Positions 51,342 to 61,386 of a stretch of DNA of 64,000 nt are shown piece after piece. Source of the stretch: Blastobasis lacticolella (Eukaryota; Arthropoda; Insecta; Lepidoptera; Blastobasidae); contig LR990042.1 of the NCBI GenBank assembly GCA_905147135.1, positions 10,159,545-10,223,544 of the forward strand, read 5' to 3'. The stretch's first letter is position 1, and each line of letters opens with the position of its first letter. The notes under the pieces were generated by a model. It did no database searches. It was not told where the DNA came from and saw only the letters and a program-made list of their open reading frames with translations. Both the position numbers and the translations under genes were made by a program.

Positions 51342-51789
51342 CACGTTTAGGCCTTACGTCGTTCTAAATACGTACACAATATTATTTTTCTTTTGCTGCT
51401 GCGAATAAAATTAGGCATTTCGTTTTATTGAATTATAATTATGTTTAATAATTATGGAGATTCATTGGAATTTGATTGACAGCAATCGACATGGATGCAT
51501 GAACGGGGTTTATTCCCGTTCTCCACATAATATTATCCACCGACAACGACAACAACGGCAATTTTAGTATCACCCAAATGCAAAAACATTTTTTTTAAAT
51601 TAAATGGCATTGTGCTTGGCTGTAGAAACAAGTTCATTTTCATTTACATTCTTTACGTAATAAAATAAACAACAATCGAGTTCTTTCAAATCTTAAGAGC
51701 ACTTAAGTTTTCTTAATAAAAATAATTATAATAAAACTGAAATCGACATTATTGGTGATATAATAAAATATCAATTTTTCTTTAAACAT
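51342..51789. other. Noncoding, nothing recognised
   Basis: AT-rich stretch without motif-bearing ORFs. Confidence 0.35.
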
Positions 51790-52041
51790 TTATCTGCCAG
51801 GATCCGCTTTCCTACACATGACTGCTTACCATTAGGTGGGGCGTAAGCTTGTTTGCCACCTTAGTGGTATAAAAAAAGATTCTTCTCCACTTCGCCCAGC
51901 TACGCCATCCTCGCGTCGTAAGCCATTGGCTTTCGCATCCGACTCAGCGATGGCAATCCATGGGTTCTTGAGCCTCTTTCCTGATACCGGCAGCTTCAGG
52001 TACCTTTTCCTCACGAATTCCTGGGGTTTACGCAACACGTG
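51790..52041 (-). pseudogene. RTE-like LINE C-terminal coding remnant
   Basis: On the - strand FVRKRYLKLPVSGKRLKNPW, then IAIAESDAKANGLRRED, a frameshift, AKWRRM, and after an insertion CRKADPG. The same tail is readable at 17,371-17,510 and 38,455-38,512. The insertion at 51,820-51,878 splits the AKWRRM/CRKADPG codons. Confidence 0.55.
51820..51878 (+). mobile_element. 59-bp LINE 3'-tail insertion
   Basis: GCTTACCATTAGGTGGGGCG, TTTGCCACC and GTGGTATAAAAAAAG form the last ~59 bp of a LINE 3' UTR plus A run. Removing it restores the KWRRM-CRKADPG reading seen uninterrupted in the 38.46-kb copy ([12 protein letters not shown]). Confidence 0.6.
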
Positions 52042-52837
52042 ACCATATTTTTAACGTTAGTGTAAGTCTTGCTGGTTGTCCTAAAACAATAAATAAATAC
52101 CAGCGCAGGCGATCCACCTCGCCTTATTTGTCGAAATTGTATAGGTACATCGGTGCTATAGACTTTGGGGTACCACCCATCGGTCACATGACATTCTAAA
52201 TGAAACACTATACCCTTCCTTTTCTGGTTATCGACAAAAAAATTAAAATTACATTAAACCGATTGATATCGATACTTTTTTTTGGCTTTGAAACCCTATG
52301 AACTTATTTTGACGCTTTCGTAGTGACATTGTCACAATAGTTGTTCCTCCATTTTCTTCTCCAGAGTCTTTTAAACGACTAATTTTAGAAGGTATACCTA
52401 CAATGACGAAGACGGTGGTAAAGGCCATTTAATAATGGCGATGTACATTTCCTTTTTTTTCGTCTATTATTGCCAGTAAAATAACTGCAACCTGTCAAAG
52501 TAACCTAAGTTCCTGGTCGACCTATACTTAACCTTCTGTAGATAACATTTTTTCTCTATGTACTTAACCTATTTATCATTTACACGATAAGAAGAAGACC
52601 GCACAATATTCGTTTTGCTGTTGTCAAAGGAGACAGTCTAAAATATTCCTGACCACCGGCCGGCATAATGAGAGTTGTAATGGATAAAGCTTATAAAACG
52701 TAATATCCTCGCGTAATTATTTAATTTTTTTAGCTAGCTAATTTTTTTACATTGATGTTTAAAATATTACTAATTCACTATGAAACGAACGCATTCTTGA
52801 CATGAAATTATGAACACACCCGGAAAAGGGTTTGCAT

Positions 52838-52936
52838 GTACAAACTAATCTGACCCGGTGGCCAAAACTCCATTTTGTAATGTTATATCAATGCTATTAA
52901 CAGCGACGCTATCACCGGGTCAGATTAAGTTTGTGG
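52838..52936. repeat. Short inverted-repeat element
   Basis: ACAAACTAATCTGACCCGGT at 52,840 pairs with the complement of ACCGGGTCAGATTAAGTTTG at 52,914-52,934. The interior resembles 4,763-4,832. About 97 bp, probably a MITE. Confidence 0.6.
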
Positions 52937-53232
52937 CACTGCATAGACAGACAGGAAAAAAAGGCATGTCATTGTCTTTGTCATACACTGCCACTAATGA
53001 CGAATGAAACTCCTTACTCCGTTAGGAGGACATGCCCTGTGGTTGTGATTTCTATGGCAATGACAGGCTGTAAAACCCACAGACATACCAGACTAAACAC
53101 AAATCACAAATATTCCCTGTTTGCTCACTCTACAATGATTATGAATCTTACTATCCCGTTTTTTCGTCTATTCATATATGCTCTAAGAAAATGACTCGCG
53201 CAATGTTTTGAACGTTCGAGATGCTGCTCAAG

Positions 53233-54410
53233 CATAGCCTCCTTCATCTTACAAGCCATGCGCAGAAGTTTGACAACGGCGCATTTTTCAATTATAGTAA
53301 ACCTGAAAATTACTTTAAAATATCGTCGTTTAATGTTATTAGTTATTTAAGTGATGAAGTATATAAATAAGTATATACATTAGTTCGATATTATGAAATT
53401 GGATAGATTCCTGTAATATTTACCTATCTACGTATTTGCAATTGTATTATACTAATATTTTAAATGCGAAATATAATGTGTGTTTCGTCTTGTACGTAAT
53501 TAATGTTTGTTACTTCTTCACGCAAAAACTACTGAACGGATTTTAATGAAATTTGGCAGTTACATAGCATATAGCCCCGAATTACACATATGCTATAATT
53601 TATTGCGATATTTATTGTGATTTCCGCGGGAACGGGTCCGGAACGTTATAGTCGAATTTTATGTGGACGCAGTCGCGGCCACAGGCTATTATGAAATAAA
53701 ATAATCTTTGCCAGCCAAAATATTACCCAATTTATTAAATATTAGATAAAATACATTTTAAACAGTTTTATTTAAGTACCTAAGTTTATAAAAACTAACT
53801 ACTTACTTACTTTTTGTACCTACCTACTTTTTCAACGCTTCCATCGTCGTGGATAATCAAAGATCGTGGTTTAAAGTATTCGTGATAACTTTCACAGTGC
53901 GAAAATGTTTGCTACACACAAAAGATCCTACGTTTAGACTCCAGTATGCTTGGGGAATAGCAAAAGTCCATTTGTTTAATAGAGTTATATCTTTTGGAAA
54001 GCAAAACATCGGCACAGATTCTTTCCTATTTTTAAGGTTTAATCATAATTTTACTTGCATTTTTCAAATGCAACAACGCCTTTGTGTCTGTTAGAGAAAG
54101 ATTACGATTATAAAACAGAATTTGATTAATGAAATAAGTAAAAATCTAACAACAAAAATGGTCAAGGGTTGTTTTTCAAAAATCGTATTTATTCAATTTT
54201 AGCACAATTATACATATATTTACTTTTATTAACCTTTGTAGATGGTCCATACAAACGCGTTATTTTACAGTTTTATCAATATATTTTTAATTTATCGCCA
54301 TAAAATTCATAATTTTCCTGCACATTGACATGTAAACAATGAGTAAATCGGTTCACAGCGACGTTGCCGTTCCGTGCTACAGCATGGCTTGTAAGATGAA
54401 GGAGGCTATG
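53233..54410. mobile_element. hAT-like nonautonomous DNA transposon
   Basis: 1,178 bp with perfect 28-bp terminal inverted repeats at 53,233-53,260 and 54,383-54,410 (starting CATAGCCTCCTTCATC). It is flanked by the 8-bp duplication TGCTCAAG at 53,225-53,232 and 54,411-54,418. The uninterrupted sister sequence at 49,490 shows the empty site. An 8-bp duplication points to the hAT superfamily. There is no transposase; the longest + frame (53,849-54,094, 81 codons) has no motif. Confidence 0.88.
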
Positions 54411-55275
54411 TGCTCAAGCAAACAACGACCTGACGTTTCTTTTGAAACATCGGTGTAAATTTTATAATTTCTTGATAAAATTTAAATCAAACCATTTAAA
54501 AGACGGTGTAATTTAGTGTACATTAATTTATTAATTTATTTATTTATTGAGAAAACCAACAGCGCTGGAGAGTAGAGTATACAATTTGTCGTAACTTAAC
54601 ATATGCCAATTACAGGTTTTCTTAAATTAACTTAAATATTTTGTTTGTTAGAGATATATACGCTATACGCAGAGAAACAAATGTACTTATTCGTAACAAA
54701 AATCAAATATAGTTTTTAAGTCTCGTGATTATTCACTACACTTTCACTTTCACTACACATACCATCGGGCCTGTATAAAATGAATATTTGAATATGGTGG
54801 AATATCGAGGTAAAAACAATACTAATCATGGTAACAAACCCGATAATATGTGTAGAAAAAAAAAAATCAAATACAATGAGTATATGTATTATTCTCAGAA
54901 ATCGTACACAGTTCTTTTGGCAAATTAACATTATTAACGAGTTATAATAAAAAGAAAAGAAAAGAATCCTATTATATTAGTGTATCTATGAAAGGTCCAT
55001 AAGCACAAAATACATTATATCTAAAAAATAAAACAAAAACATTTTGATTCGTTATCTCGTTTGAGGCGAACGTTATGTGACAACATCGGTGTATCCACTA
55101 AAACATACATATACGTAGGCAACTAATCCACTACGCTTGCTCTATTCCCTCAATGCTCCGACAAAAGAAATCATCGGCAGTAAGTAGGTACCAACCAACT
55201 CCCTATTACCGTTGCGACGACAACCACAGGGTGCATATTGCTGGACATGGGTCTCATACCTAGCAGGTAGGTATA

Positions 55276-58200
55276 TTATGTTATATGTTTTTCTGAAACC
55301 GATAATTTTTTAATAATTTGTGTTTTAAAGCTTAACTTAGACAAATGGAAGGGGTCTAGGTCAGAGAATAGTTTGTTATACGTAGTACAGATTCTAGTCA
55401 GTGCTGAGTTTTTTGCATATCTACTTCGGAAGAAACTGCTCGAGAACAAATTATACTTGGAATGCCGTGTTCGGCGGGTGGGCACTCCAAATGTGAGTTC
55501 ACGTAGGATACTAGGGCTACTTATGCGGTTATGGATTATGTCATGTAAAAGAAGCTGATCCAGTAGAATTCTTCGGTCAGCGAGTTTGAGTAGTTTGTGA
55601 TATTCACATCTACTCTCGTAAGATGAATGAGCGGTTCGACATTTATGGTCTAAATATTTGCTAAATTTATTCTGAAGGAATTCTATTTTATCTATATTTT
55701 TTATGAAGTAAGGAGACCAAATGCAGCTAGAGTATTCGAGAGAACTGCGAACGTAAGCAAAAAATAATGATTTGATACAGCGAATATTAGTGAAAGGTTT
55801 GCAGGTTCGCATTATAAATCCCAAATTTTTGTAGGCTTTACTTGAAATAATATCGATGTGCTCATTAAAGCTTAATTTATCGTCTATATACACCCCCAAA
55901 TCTCTTACCAGGACCACTCTCTGTATGTCAGTTCCTTCAAAATTATAGTTAAATGTAATAGGTTTATTCTTTCTTGTTAGTGAGATAGTTTGACATTTCC
56001 TTATATTAACAGCAATTCGGTTTTTAATATAATATGCGGTTAAACGATTGAGGTCTTCTTGTAGTTTATGACAATCGTTTAAATTATTGATTTTGAAGAA
56101 GACCTTTTTATCGTCAGCGTACAATAAGAAATTAGCATGATGGAAAGAAGTGTGTATATCGTACAGGTAGGCATTGTATAAAAGAGGTCCCAAGAGTGAA
56201 CCTTGAGGCACCCCCGAGGTGATGTTTATTAGGTCGGATCTGTAGCCACCCAGAACAACAGCCTGGCTGCGATTGGTTAAATATGATTTGATCCAGCGGA
56301 GCAAATCGCCATGGATCCCTAACTTGTAGAGTTTGTGAATTAGGATGACGTGGTCTACACGATCAAAAGCTTTTTCAAAATCGGTGTAGACCACGTCAAC
56401 CTGGCCTCCAGAATCCATGTTTTTCAAAGCATATGTCATAAATTCCGTAAGGTTACTGTTTGTAGAACGTCCTCGAAGAAAACCGTGTTGGGCATCGGGT
56501 ATACCTTGTTGTATTATAGAATAAATCGCATCATAGATAAACTTCTCGAATATTTTAGGTATGACATTCAAAACCGAAATAGGCCTATAGTTTCCAACTT
56601 TGGTCATATCTCCTTTTTTAAAAATAGGGCCTATTTTTGCCTCTTTCCAGATGGAGGGGAGATAGCATTCACTTAATGAGCGATTGAATATTATATGTAT
56701 AGGTACCGAAAGTGCTTCGGCACAGTTACGAATAAGGATGGGATGTAGTCGATCAGTTCCAGGGCCTTTTTCAGTATTTACGGATTTTAAAGAGTCGACA
56801 ATTTTATCAATTGGGATCTGTAGGTTATTTATTATGTTAGTACCGCCGCTAGGATCTGGGAAGTCCAGGTCCAGATATTGAGTAAGTGGTTGCGTAAAAA
56901 CGCTTTGGAAAAAGGTGCTGAAAGCATTGGTGATGCTAGGTCCGTCTGTATAGGTACAGTTGCCAAGTTCAAATTTGGCAGGGTAATTTGAAGTACAGCC
57001 GCGTTTCGATTTGACATATTTCCAAAAGTATTTTGGGTTTTTTATTATAAACTCTTGAGCAGATTTTAGATACTCAATGTAACACTCCTTCTGAAGAACT
57101 TGGACCCGCTTTCGTAAGAGCGAAAAAGCATCATAATCAGCCCTACTTCCATTGCGTTTCCAACGCTTGTGCCATTTCGACTTTTCTTTAATGACTTTTT
57201 TAAGGGGTAAGCTGTACCACGGCGGGTACTGATTACTTGATAAGTTGTTAACGGTAACTTTGGGTATGTATAAATCCATACCTGTATAAATATGCTCATA
57301 AAACAGCTGCAGGGCCTCGTCTAATGAGCAAGATCGAAGGATATCAGTCCATTCAATACCATTTAGGTATGAATTGATCTTTTCGTAGTCTGCTTTATGA
57401 TAGATATATTTAGTGTGAGGAGATGGTAATAATTTCGTAACGGTAACATTTGTGATGTCAAAAAGAATAGGAGGATGATATCTATCTATAGGCACCAGTG
57501 ACTGATCTGCACCTTGTATCTCAATGTCGAAGTTTGAAAACACCAAGTCAAGCAACCCGCCAGTACAGTTTTCCACCCGCGAGTGTTGACAGACACCCTG
57601 TAGCATCAGGTCAGTGATCAGCGACGATGCCGCAGCCTGCAGTGCGCATGAGCCCTGTCTGAGGTATGTAGGCACACAGTTGACCCAGTCCACGTTAAAC
57701 ATGTTAAAATCACCTGTTACGATATAAGAATCAGTAGGATAGTCAGTTATTAATTTCATTAGGCTGTCCCTTAGCGAGTTTAAATCGTGGGCTTGTGAGT
57801 CGTCTGTGCGATTATGTTTATAAGATTTGCCCGGAACATATGCGACAATTATGTGTAGATTACTTACACAGGTATTCCCACTACCATTTACGCGACGACT
57901 CGCTTTATTACCGGAGGCAACGTGCAGTTTGTGTTTAGGTATAGTTATCCATAGCGACTCGAACGCAGAGCCTGCCTGCCATGAGTCATGCGCGTACGCG
58001 CCGAGCTCCCGGCGAACCAACAACAAAACCCCACCACCAATCGATTTACCCGTAGCCAACAGATTACGGTCGCAGCGAAACACCATGTACCTATCATCGC
58101 ATATCTCCGAGTTTAAGATGCCCTCACATAACCACGTCTCTGTGAGAACTATTATACTGTAATTATTATGTAGTATTTCCAAATATAGGTCATTTAACTT

Positions 58201-58305
58201 TGTTCGGAGTCCTCTGACATTCTGGTAATACACACTTATTGAGTTAAACGTTATATAGTTCTCGTAATATTTCGTAGTACCGTAATATAATAATAATTCG
58301 TTCAC
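55276..58305 (-). CDS. LINE ORF2: endonuclease and reverse transcriptase
   Basis: 1,009 codons, uninterrupted. It is the enzyme that nicks target DNA and copies the element RNA into cDNA at the nick. Apurinic-type endonuclease: YYQNVRG (Asn29), LTETWL (Glu56), VTGDFNMF (Asp199, Asn201), GGLLDLVFSN (~249-258) and YHPPI (His277, in place of the usual SDH). Reverse transcriptase: GPGTDRLHPILIRNC (514-528), NYRPISVLN (572-580), HGFLRGRSTNSN (607-618), YTDFEKAFDRVD (Asp642), SGVPQGSLLGPLLY (697-710) and LLYADDKKVFF (catalytic YADD 729-732). The thumb (VRDLGVYIDDKLSF, FAYVRSSLEYSSCIWSP) and tail follow. Length is normal for CR1/jockey-type ORF2. All key residues appear present, so the enzyme may be functional; activity is not shown by sequence alone. 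Confidence 0.93.
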   Translation of the reverse strand: MNELLLYYGTTKYYENYITFNSISVYYQNVRGLRTKLNDLYLEILHNNYSIIVLTETWLCEGILNSEICDDRYMVFRCDRNLLATGKSIGGGVLLLVRRELGAYAHDSWQAGSAFESLWITIPKHKLHVASGNKASRRVNGSGNTCVSNLHIIVAYVPGKSYKHNRTDDSQAHDLNSLRDSLMKLITDYPTDSYIVTGDFNMFNVDWVNCVPTYLRQGSCALQAAASSLITDLMLQGVCQHSRVENCTGGLLDLVFSNFDIEIQGADQSLVPIDRYHPPILFDITNVTVTKLLPSPHTKYIYHKADYEKINSYLNGIEWTDILRSCSLDEALQLFYEHIYTGMDLYIPKVTVNNLSSNQYPPWYSLPLKKVIKEKSKWHKRWKRNGSRADYDAFSLLRKRVQVLQKECYIEYLKSAQEFIIKNPKYFWKYVKSKRGCTSNYPAKFELGNCTYTDGPSITNAFSTFFQSVFTQPLTQYLDLDFPDPSGGTNIINNLQIPIDKIVDSLKSVNTEKGPGTDRLHPILIRNCAEALSVPIHIIFNRSLSECYLPSIWKEAKIGPIFKKGDMTKVGNYRPISVLNVIPKIFEKFIYDAIYSIIQQGIPDAQHGFLRGRSTNSNLTEFMTYALKNMDSGGQVDVVYTDFEKAFDRVDHVILIHKLYKLGIHGDLLRWIKSYLTNRSQAVVLGGYRSDLINITSGVPQGSLLGPLLYNAYLYDIHTSFHHANFLLYADDKKVFFKINNLNDCHKLQEDLNRLTAYYIKNRIAVNIRKCQTISLTRKNKPITFNYNFEGTDIQRVVLVRDLGVYIDDKLSFNEHIDIISSKAYKNLGFIMRTCKPFTNIRCIKSLFFAYVRSSLEYSSCIWSPYFIKNIDKIEFLQNKFSKYLDHKCRTAHSSYESRCEYHKLLKLADRRILLDQLLLHDIIHNRISSPSILRELTFGVPTRRTRHSKYNLFSSSFFRSRYAKNSALTRICTTYNKLFSDLDPFHLSKLSFKTQIIKKLSVSEKHIT

Positions 58306-58797
58306 AGAGACCCAGCATGCACCTACGCCAGTCGCATCGAGTAGTTTTTAAATGTAGGTAGATACAATTGTTTGTGTGGTGGAGCGAAACACGATATGAG
58401 TATTTGTGATGCATTGAGAAATTGTATTTTATTGTTAGATATTTATGAAGTGCAATCGCAGAAGACGCATCGCTAATACACTTAAACGGATAATAACTTA
58501 GTCGATAGTCATGGGTATTGTTGTGCTTTTTGTTGCCGATATGAAATGACATAGCTATATTCCTACATACGTACATACATACACACTTGCGCCTGCATCG
58601 CAAAGATGCAGGCAGAGAAATTACGTAATTTTTACTTAGAAAAACTATATGTAACATTGCGTAGAACAGATAACCGAATGGTGATAACGAGGTAAACATT
58701 CTGTGCTCATGAACCCACCACTTACAGAGAGTAAATACTAGGATGGAAAATATATTCAAGTAAACATTATAATATGGTATGTGAGATCTACACGTGA
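58306..58797 (-). other. Spacer between ORF1 and ORF2 of the CR1-like LINE
   Basis: About 490 bp separate the ORFs, long for this group. A 171-codon frame (58,759-58,244) overlaps it and the start of ORF2 but has no recognisable domain and biased composition. The region holds CATAC repeats (58,563-58,583) and a GCCTGCATC/GATGCAGGC hairpin near 58,590-58,612. Confidence 0.5.
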
Positions 58798-59739
58798 TTA
58801 AGTTAACTTTTTTAAGCCATTTTCTGTATTAATAAGTATAGGGGGTGACTTTACTTCACGGCGTAGGTATATCTTACAGTTTTTAATCCATACGAACTCA
58901 TAGCCAAGTTCGGTAGCTTTCGTTCGGCATAGTTTGTGTAACATTTTGTTTTCGGGCGTTAAATGTTCATTTATGAATATTTTTACGGGTTCGCCAGGCA
59001 TGTCTAGATGAGCTGTTGAGAGGCTGCGATGTTTACGTGCACCGACAATAAAATTATCTTTAGTTGTACGTTTTTTGAGCTTCATTATGATGTTACGTGG
59101 ACGATCCTTCACGGGGTTCATTGCCTGGATCCGTGTGACATACTCGATATCATCGGGGCTGAGCTGCACACCAATATAGTTGGATATACGTAACACTATC
59201 GAGCAAAGGTTCTCATTTTTATTTTCCGGAATTCCAGAGATTTCTGCGTTTAACAATCTTGCCCACTGTTTATTACGTAGATTCTCGGCTGTAAGTGAAG
59301 AGATAGTTTGTTGCATGGCATCGATTTGTGGTATAAGTTTCTCAATACTTACGACTCGCATGTCCAACTGTGAAACCGTGTTATTTGTGTCTTGTAGGTC
59401 GCGATCAGTGTGTTCCAACGAGGCCTTTAACTCTTGGAAACTCGCGTTAAGGTTGTTTAACTCCTGCTTGATGCCCACATTAATGCTATTATGGAGGAAA
59501 TTTATCTTTTCATCCTGCTCCTTACGTAATAAGTTTAGGGAATCGAGAATTTCGTTCTTTATCGACGACAAGGTATCTGTTATCGTTGAGTCCAGTTCCA
59601 GTTTACGTTTGCGTGGATGTATAAGCATGGATTCGGCTTCTGCCTTATTCTCGAGGCTCATAAGGTCTGGAGTCGAAGAGCACTTCTGTGGAGACCGCAA
59701 TGGCAACATGGTAGCGGAATGCACAAAGTATATCGGCAC
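58798..59739 (-). CDS. LINE ORF1: coiled-coil nucleic-acid-binding protein with FP-like C-terminus
   Basis: 313 codons, uninterrupted, starting at ATG 59,739. Residues 1-60 are polar with a basic PRKRKLELD patch. Residues about 60-175 form a heptad-rich coiled coil (INFLHNSINVGIKQELNNL, LEHTDRDLQDTNNTV and so on), likely giving oligomers. Residues about 180-300 form a globular domain with ISNYIGVQLSPDDIEYVTRI, RPRNIIMKLKKRTTKDNFI, FINEHLTPENKMLHKLCR and YEFVWIKNCKIYLRRE. That region resembles the domain shared by lepidopteran CR1-type ORF1 proteins and the FP proteins of baculoviruses (recognised by pattern). Role inferred: RNA chaperone/particle protein of the element. The usual Cys-rich finger of related ORF1s is absent. 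Confidence 0.87.
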   Translation of the reverse strand: MPIYFVHSATMLPLRSPQKCSSTPDLMSLENKAEAESMLIHPRKRKLELDSTITDTLSSIKNEILDSLNLLRKEQDEKINFLHNSINVGIKQELNNLNASFQELKASLEHTDRDLQDTNNTVSQLDMRVVSIEKLIPQIDAMQQTISSLTAENLRNKQWARLLNAEISGIPENKNENLCSIVLRISNYIGVQLSPDDIEYVTRIQAMNPVKDRPRNIIMKLKKRTTKDNFIVGARKHRSLSTAHLDMPGEPVKIFINEHLTPENKMLHKLCRTKATELGYEFVWIKNCKIYLRREVKSPPILINTENGLKKLT

Positions 59740-60540
59740 AACACGAACTATAGGTGCGAGAAAGATGAATTATCGCAGCTGTCTTTGTTCCCCGAGGTGA
59801 GGTGCGGGCTTAAGCCAGGTAGTAGGCAGCACAATTAATTTGGCGCACGTCACACAATACTCGATTATTACAACACTGTTTACTATTTAATAGTGATCAA
59901 AGTTGCTTACTAAATGTTTAAAATATTTGTTTATTTTTGGAATGAGACTGCGACACGTCTGCGTTCGGCGGATATCTCGCTATCTAATTGCTATCGCTAT
60001 ACATTAATGTGAAAGCGCAAATGATGTAAATACACCTGGATTATCTTTTCATCGGTTAGTAAACATTCGTGGTAGCGGCAATGACTTCTAGGTAGCGGCG
60101 ATCGGAAATCAATTTTAGAAATTGTGACAAAAATATGCATCGTAATAGTGTGAATTTGCAATAATTGAAAAGCTTTACCTTAAACAACATGCTATTAAAG
60201 ATAGATTTAAAATTATTGGCAAATTGAGCAATATTTCGGTGATCGAAAATATTTTGATGCTAACAGGGTCGGATTTAGTATTAATAAACTTAGTTTTTCC
60301 CTTTTCACAATCGTTCCAAAATCAAACGTTTCCCGCCGTTCTTATTTCTTCTTTCTTATCATGCACTTCTCATTTCTTTCGATAGAGGCGCTAGTTGTAA
60401 TGCAGACTTACCAAAGAGTTCGGATATAACTCAGATCGCTTACAGTATTCATTGTATAAAATTTTAATACTCAAATCTTGTAAATAGCGGTCCTCAATTT
60501 TATATGTAGGGTTTCATACCAAAAATGTACTTAAATGATA

Positions 60541-60833
60541 TTTTTAATGTTCCGACATTTTATGGAACAACTTAACGGATTAATCGCGTACGTAAATACG
60601 CATTTATTTACATTTATTTCTTTTTCTAGGTTTCCTAAAGACCAGACATGGCGATGTCTGGGTTGCAAATTGGAAGTGTTGCGTTGTAAACATTTTGAAG
60701 AACAAGATAATAAGTAGATGCAAGTCCCTTCAATCCTGGTGTATCATCAATATATGAATTGTTACAGAAAACAAGAATATGCTGCCTGTTTAATATATTA
60801 ATGTACCTATCTTTTTCATATATATTTTTTTAT
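60541..60833. other. Noncoding, one unassigned 60-codon frame
   Basis: The + frame 60,535-60,717 ends in KDQTWRCLGCKLEVLRCKHF and EEQDNK. The Cys pattern caught my eye but does not fit a zinc-finger family well enough to name. Confidence 0.3.
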
Positions 60834-60905
60834 GACTTTTTTTTTTTTTTTTATTAATAATAGGCTTGCATTGACTTGACTGTCCCCTAGAGGGCATCAT
60901 ATTTA
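60834..60905 (-). mobile_element. Severely truncated LINE 3' end
   Basis: T run at 60,837-60,852 followed by ATTAATAATAGGCTTGCATT, as at 41,855-41,890. On the - strand this is the 3' end and poly(A) of the LINE family found at 41.9-43.8 kb, reduced to its last ~50 bp. Confidence 0.7.
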
Positions 60906-61099
60906 ATTTATTGTGAAGTCACATAGGCCAACCTGTAAATAATGAAGATACTTCTAACGATAAGTAAGTAGGTACCTACTTAGTTTAGTAGTTATGAGAC
61001 AACAAATAAACATTTATACCGGTCAATATCCTCAAAACCCTCCTTCATGCAAAAGCAAGAACTGCCGAGTCACGGTATGTTGGATCGAGAGATAAAAAA

Positions 61100-61154
61100 G
61101 ACGGTGGTAGGTATCAGGGCGTGGGTTTGATTCACTAGACACCTTACCTTTAAT
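61100..61154 (-). repeat. Short dispersed repeat, inverted copy of 14.53-14.59 kb
   Basis: GACGGTGGTAGGTATCAGGG and GTGGGTTTGATTC are the complement of 14,532-14,588. Confidence 0.5.
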
Positions 61155-61386
61155 TATAATGTCAATAAAAAAATATAAGGACAAGTTTAAAAAAAATACA
61201 AAATCATCCGGAGCGAAATATAGTCACAAGTCAGATTTGTTTATATTCGTTACGAGTGGAAATTCGTAGCAAAATATAACATTGCAGATGGGCTGCCTTG
61301 TTCCGTCCCTGCATTTGCATAAGTGTGTGTTATAGACATGTGTGACATTTTATCTCGAATTGAAACTCTGTTTGAGAGAAGATAAA

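Larger units (their letters stand above)
54528..59999 (-). mobile_element. Full-length CR1-like LINE with both ORFs open
   Basis: 5,472 bp, flanked by TACATTAAT at 54,519-54,527 and 60,000-60,008 (target duplication). On the - strand: 5' UTR 59,999-59,740, ORF1 59,739-58,798, a spacer of about 490 bp, ORF2 58,305-55,276 and a 3' UTR of about 750 bp ending in TAAATAAAT-type microsatellite units at 54,530-54,555. Both ORFs are free of stops and ORF2 keeps endonuclease and RT catalytic residues. The microsatellite tail and two-ORF layout fit the CR1 group. Confidence 0.93.
53060..60540 (-). repeat. Dispersed repeat family A, copy 3, split by two insertions
   Basis: On the - strand the family reads 60,540-60,009, then 54,518-54,411, then 53,224-53,060. 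Its 3' part is at 53,060-53,232 (complement of GTGTTTAGTCTG to GAACGTTC), the middle at 54,411-54,527 (GACCTGACGTTTC, AAACCATTTAAAAGACGG) and its 5' part at 60,000-60,540. Copies 1 and 2 provide the uninterrupted arrangement. Confidence 0.82.

Noticed and set aside
56350..56676. ORFs on the + strand inside the LINE (for example 56,350-56,676, 59,180-59,800)
   Set aside because: Antisense shadows of the LINE coding frames.
58244..58759. 171-codon ORF between the two LINE ORFs as a third gene
   Set aside because: It overlaps the start of ORF2, has no recognisable domain and a composition typical of noncoding frames.
60535..60717. THAP-like or other zinc-finger exon (KDQTWRCLGCKLEVLRCKHF)
   Set aside because: The Cys/His spacing does not fit a known finger and no splice partners are apparent.
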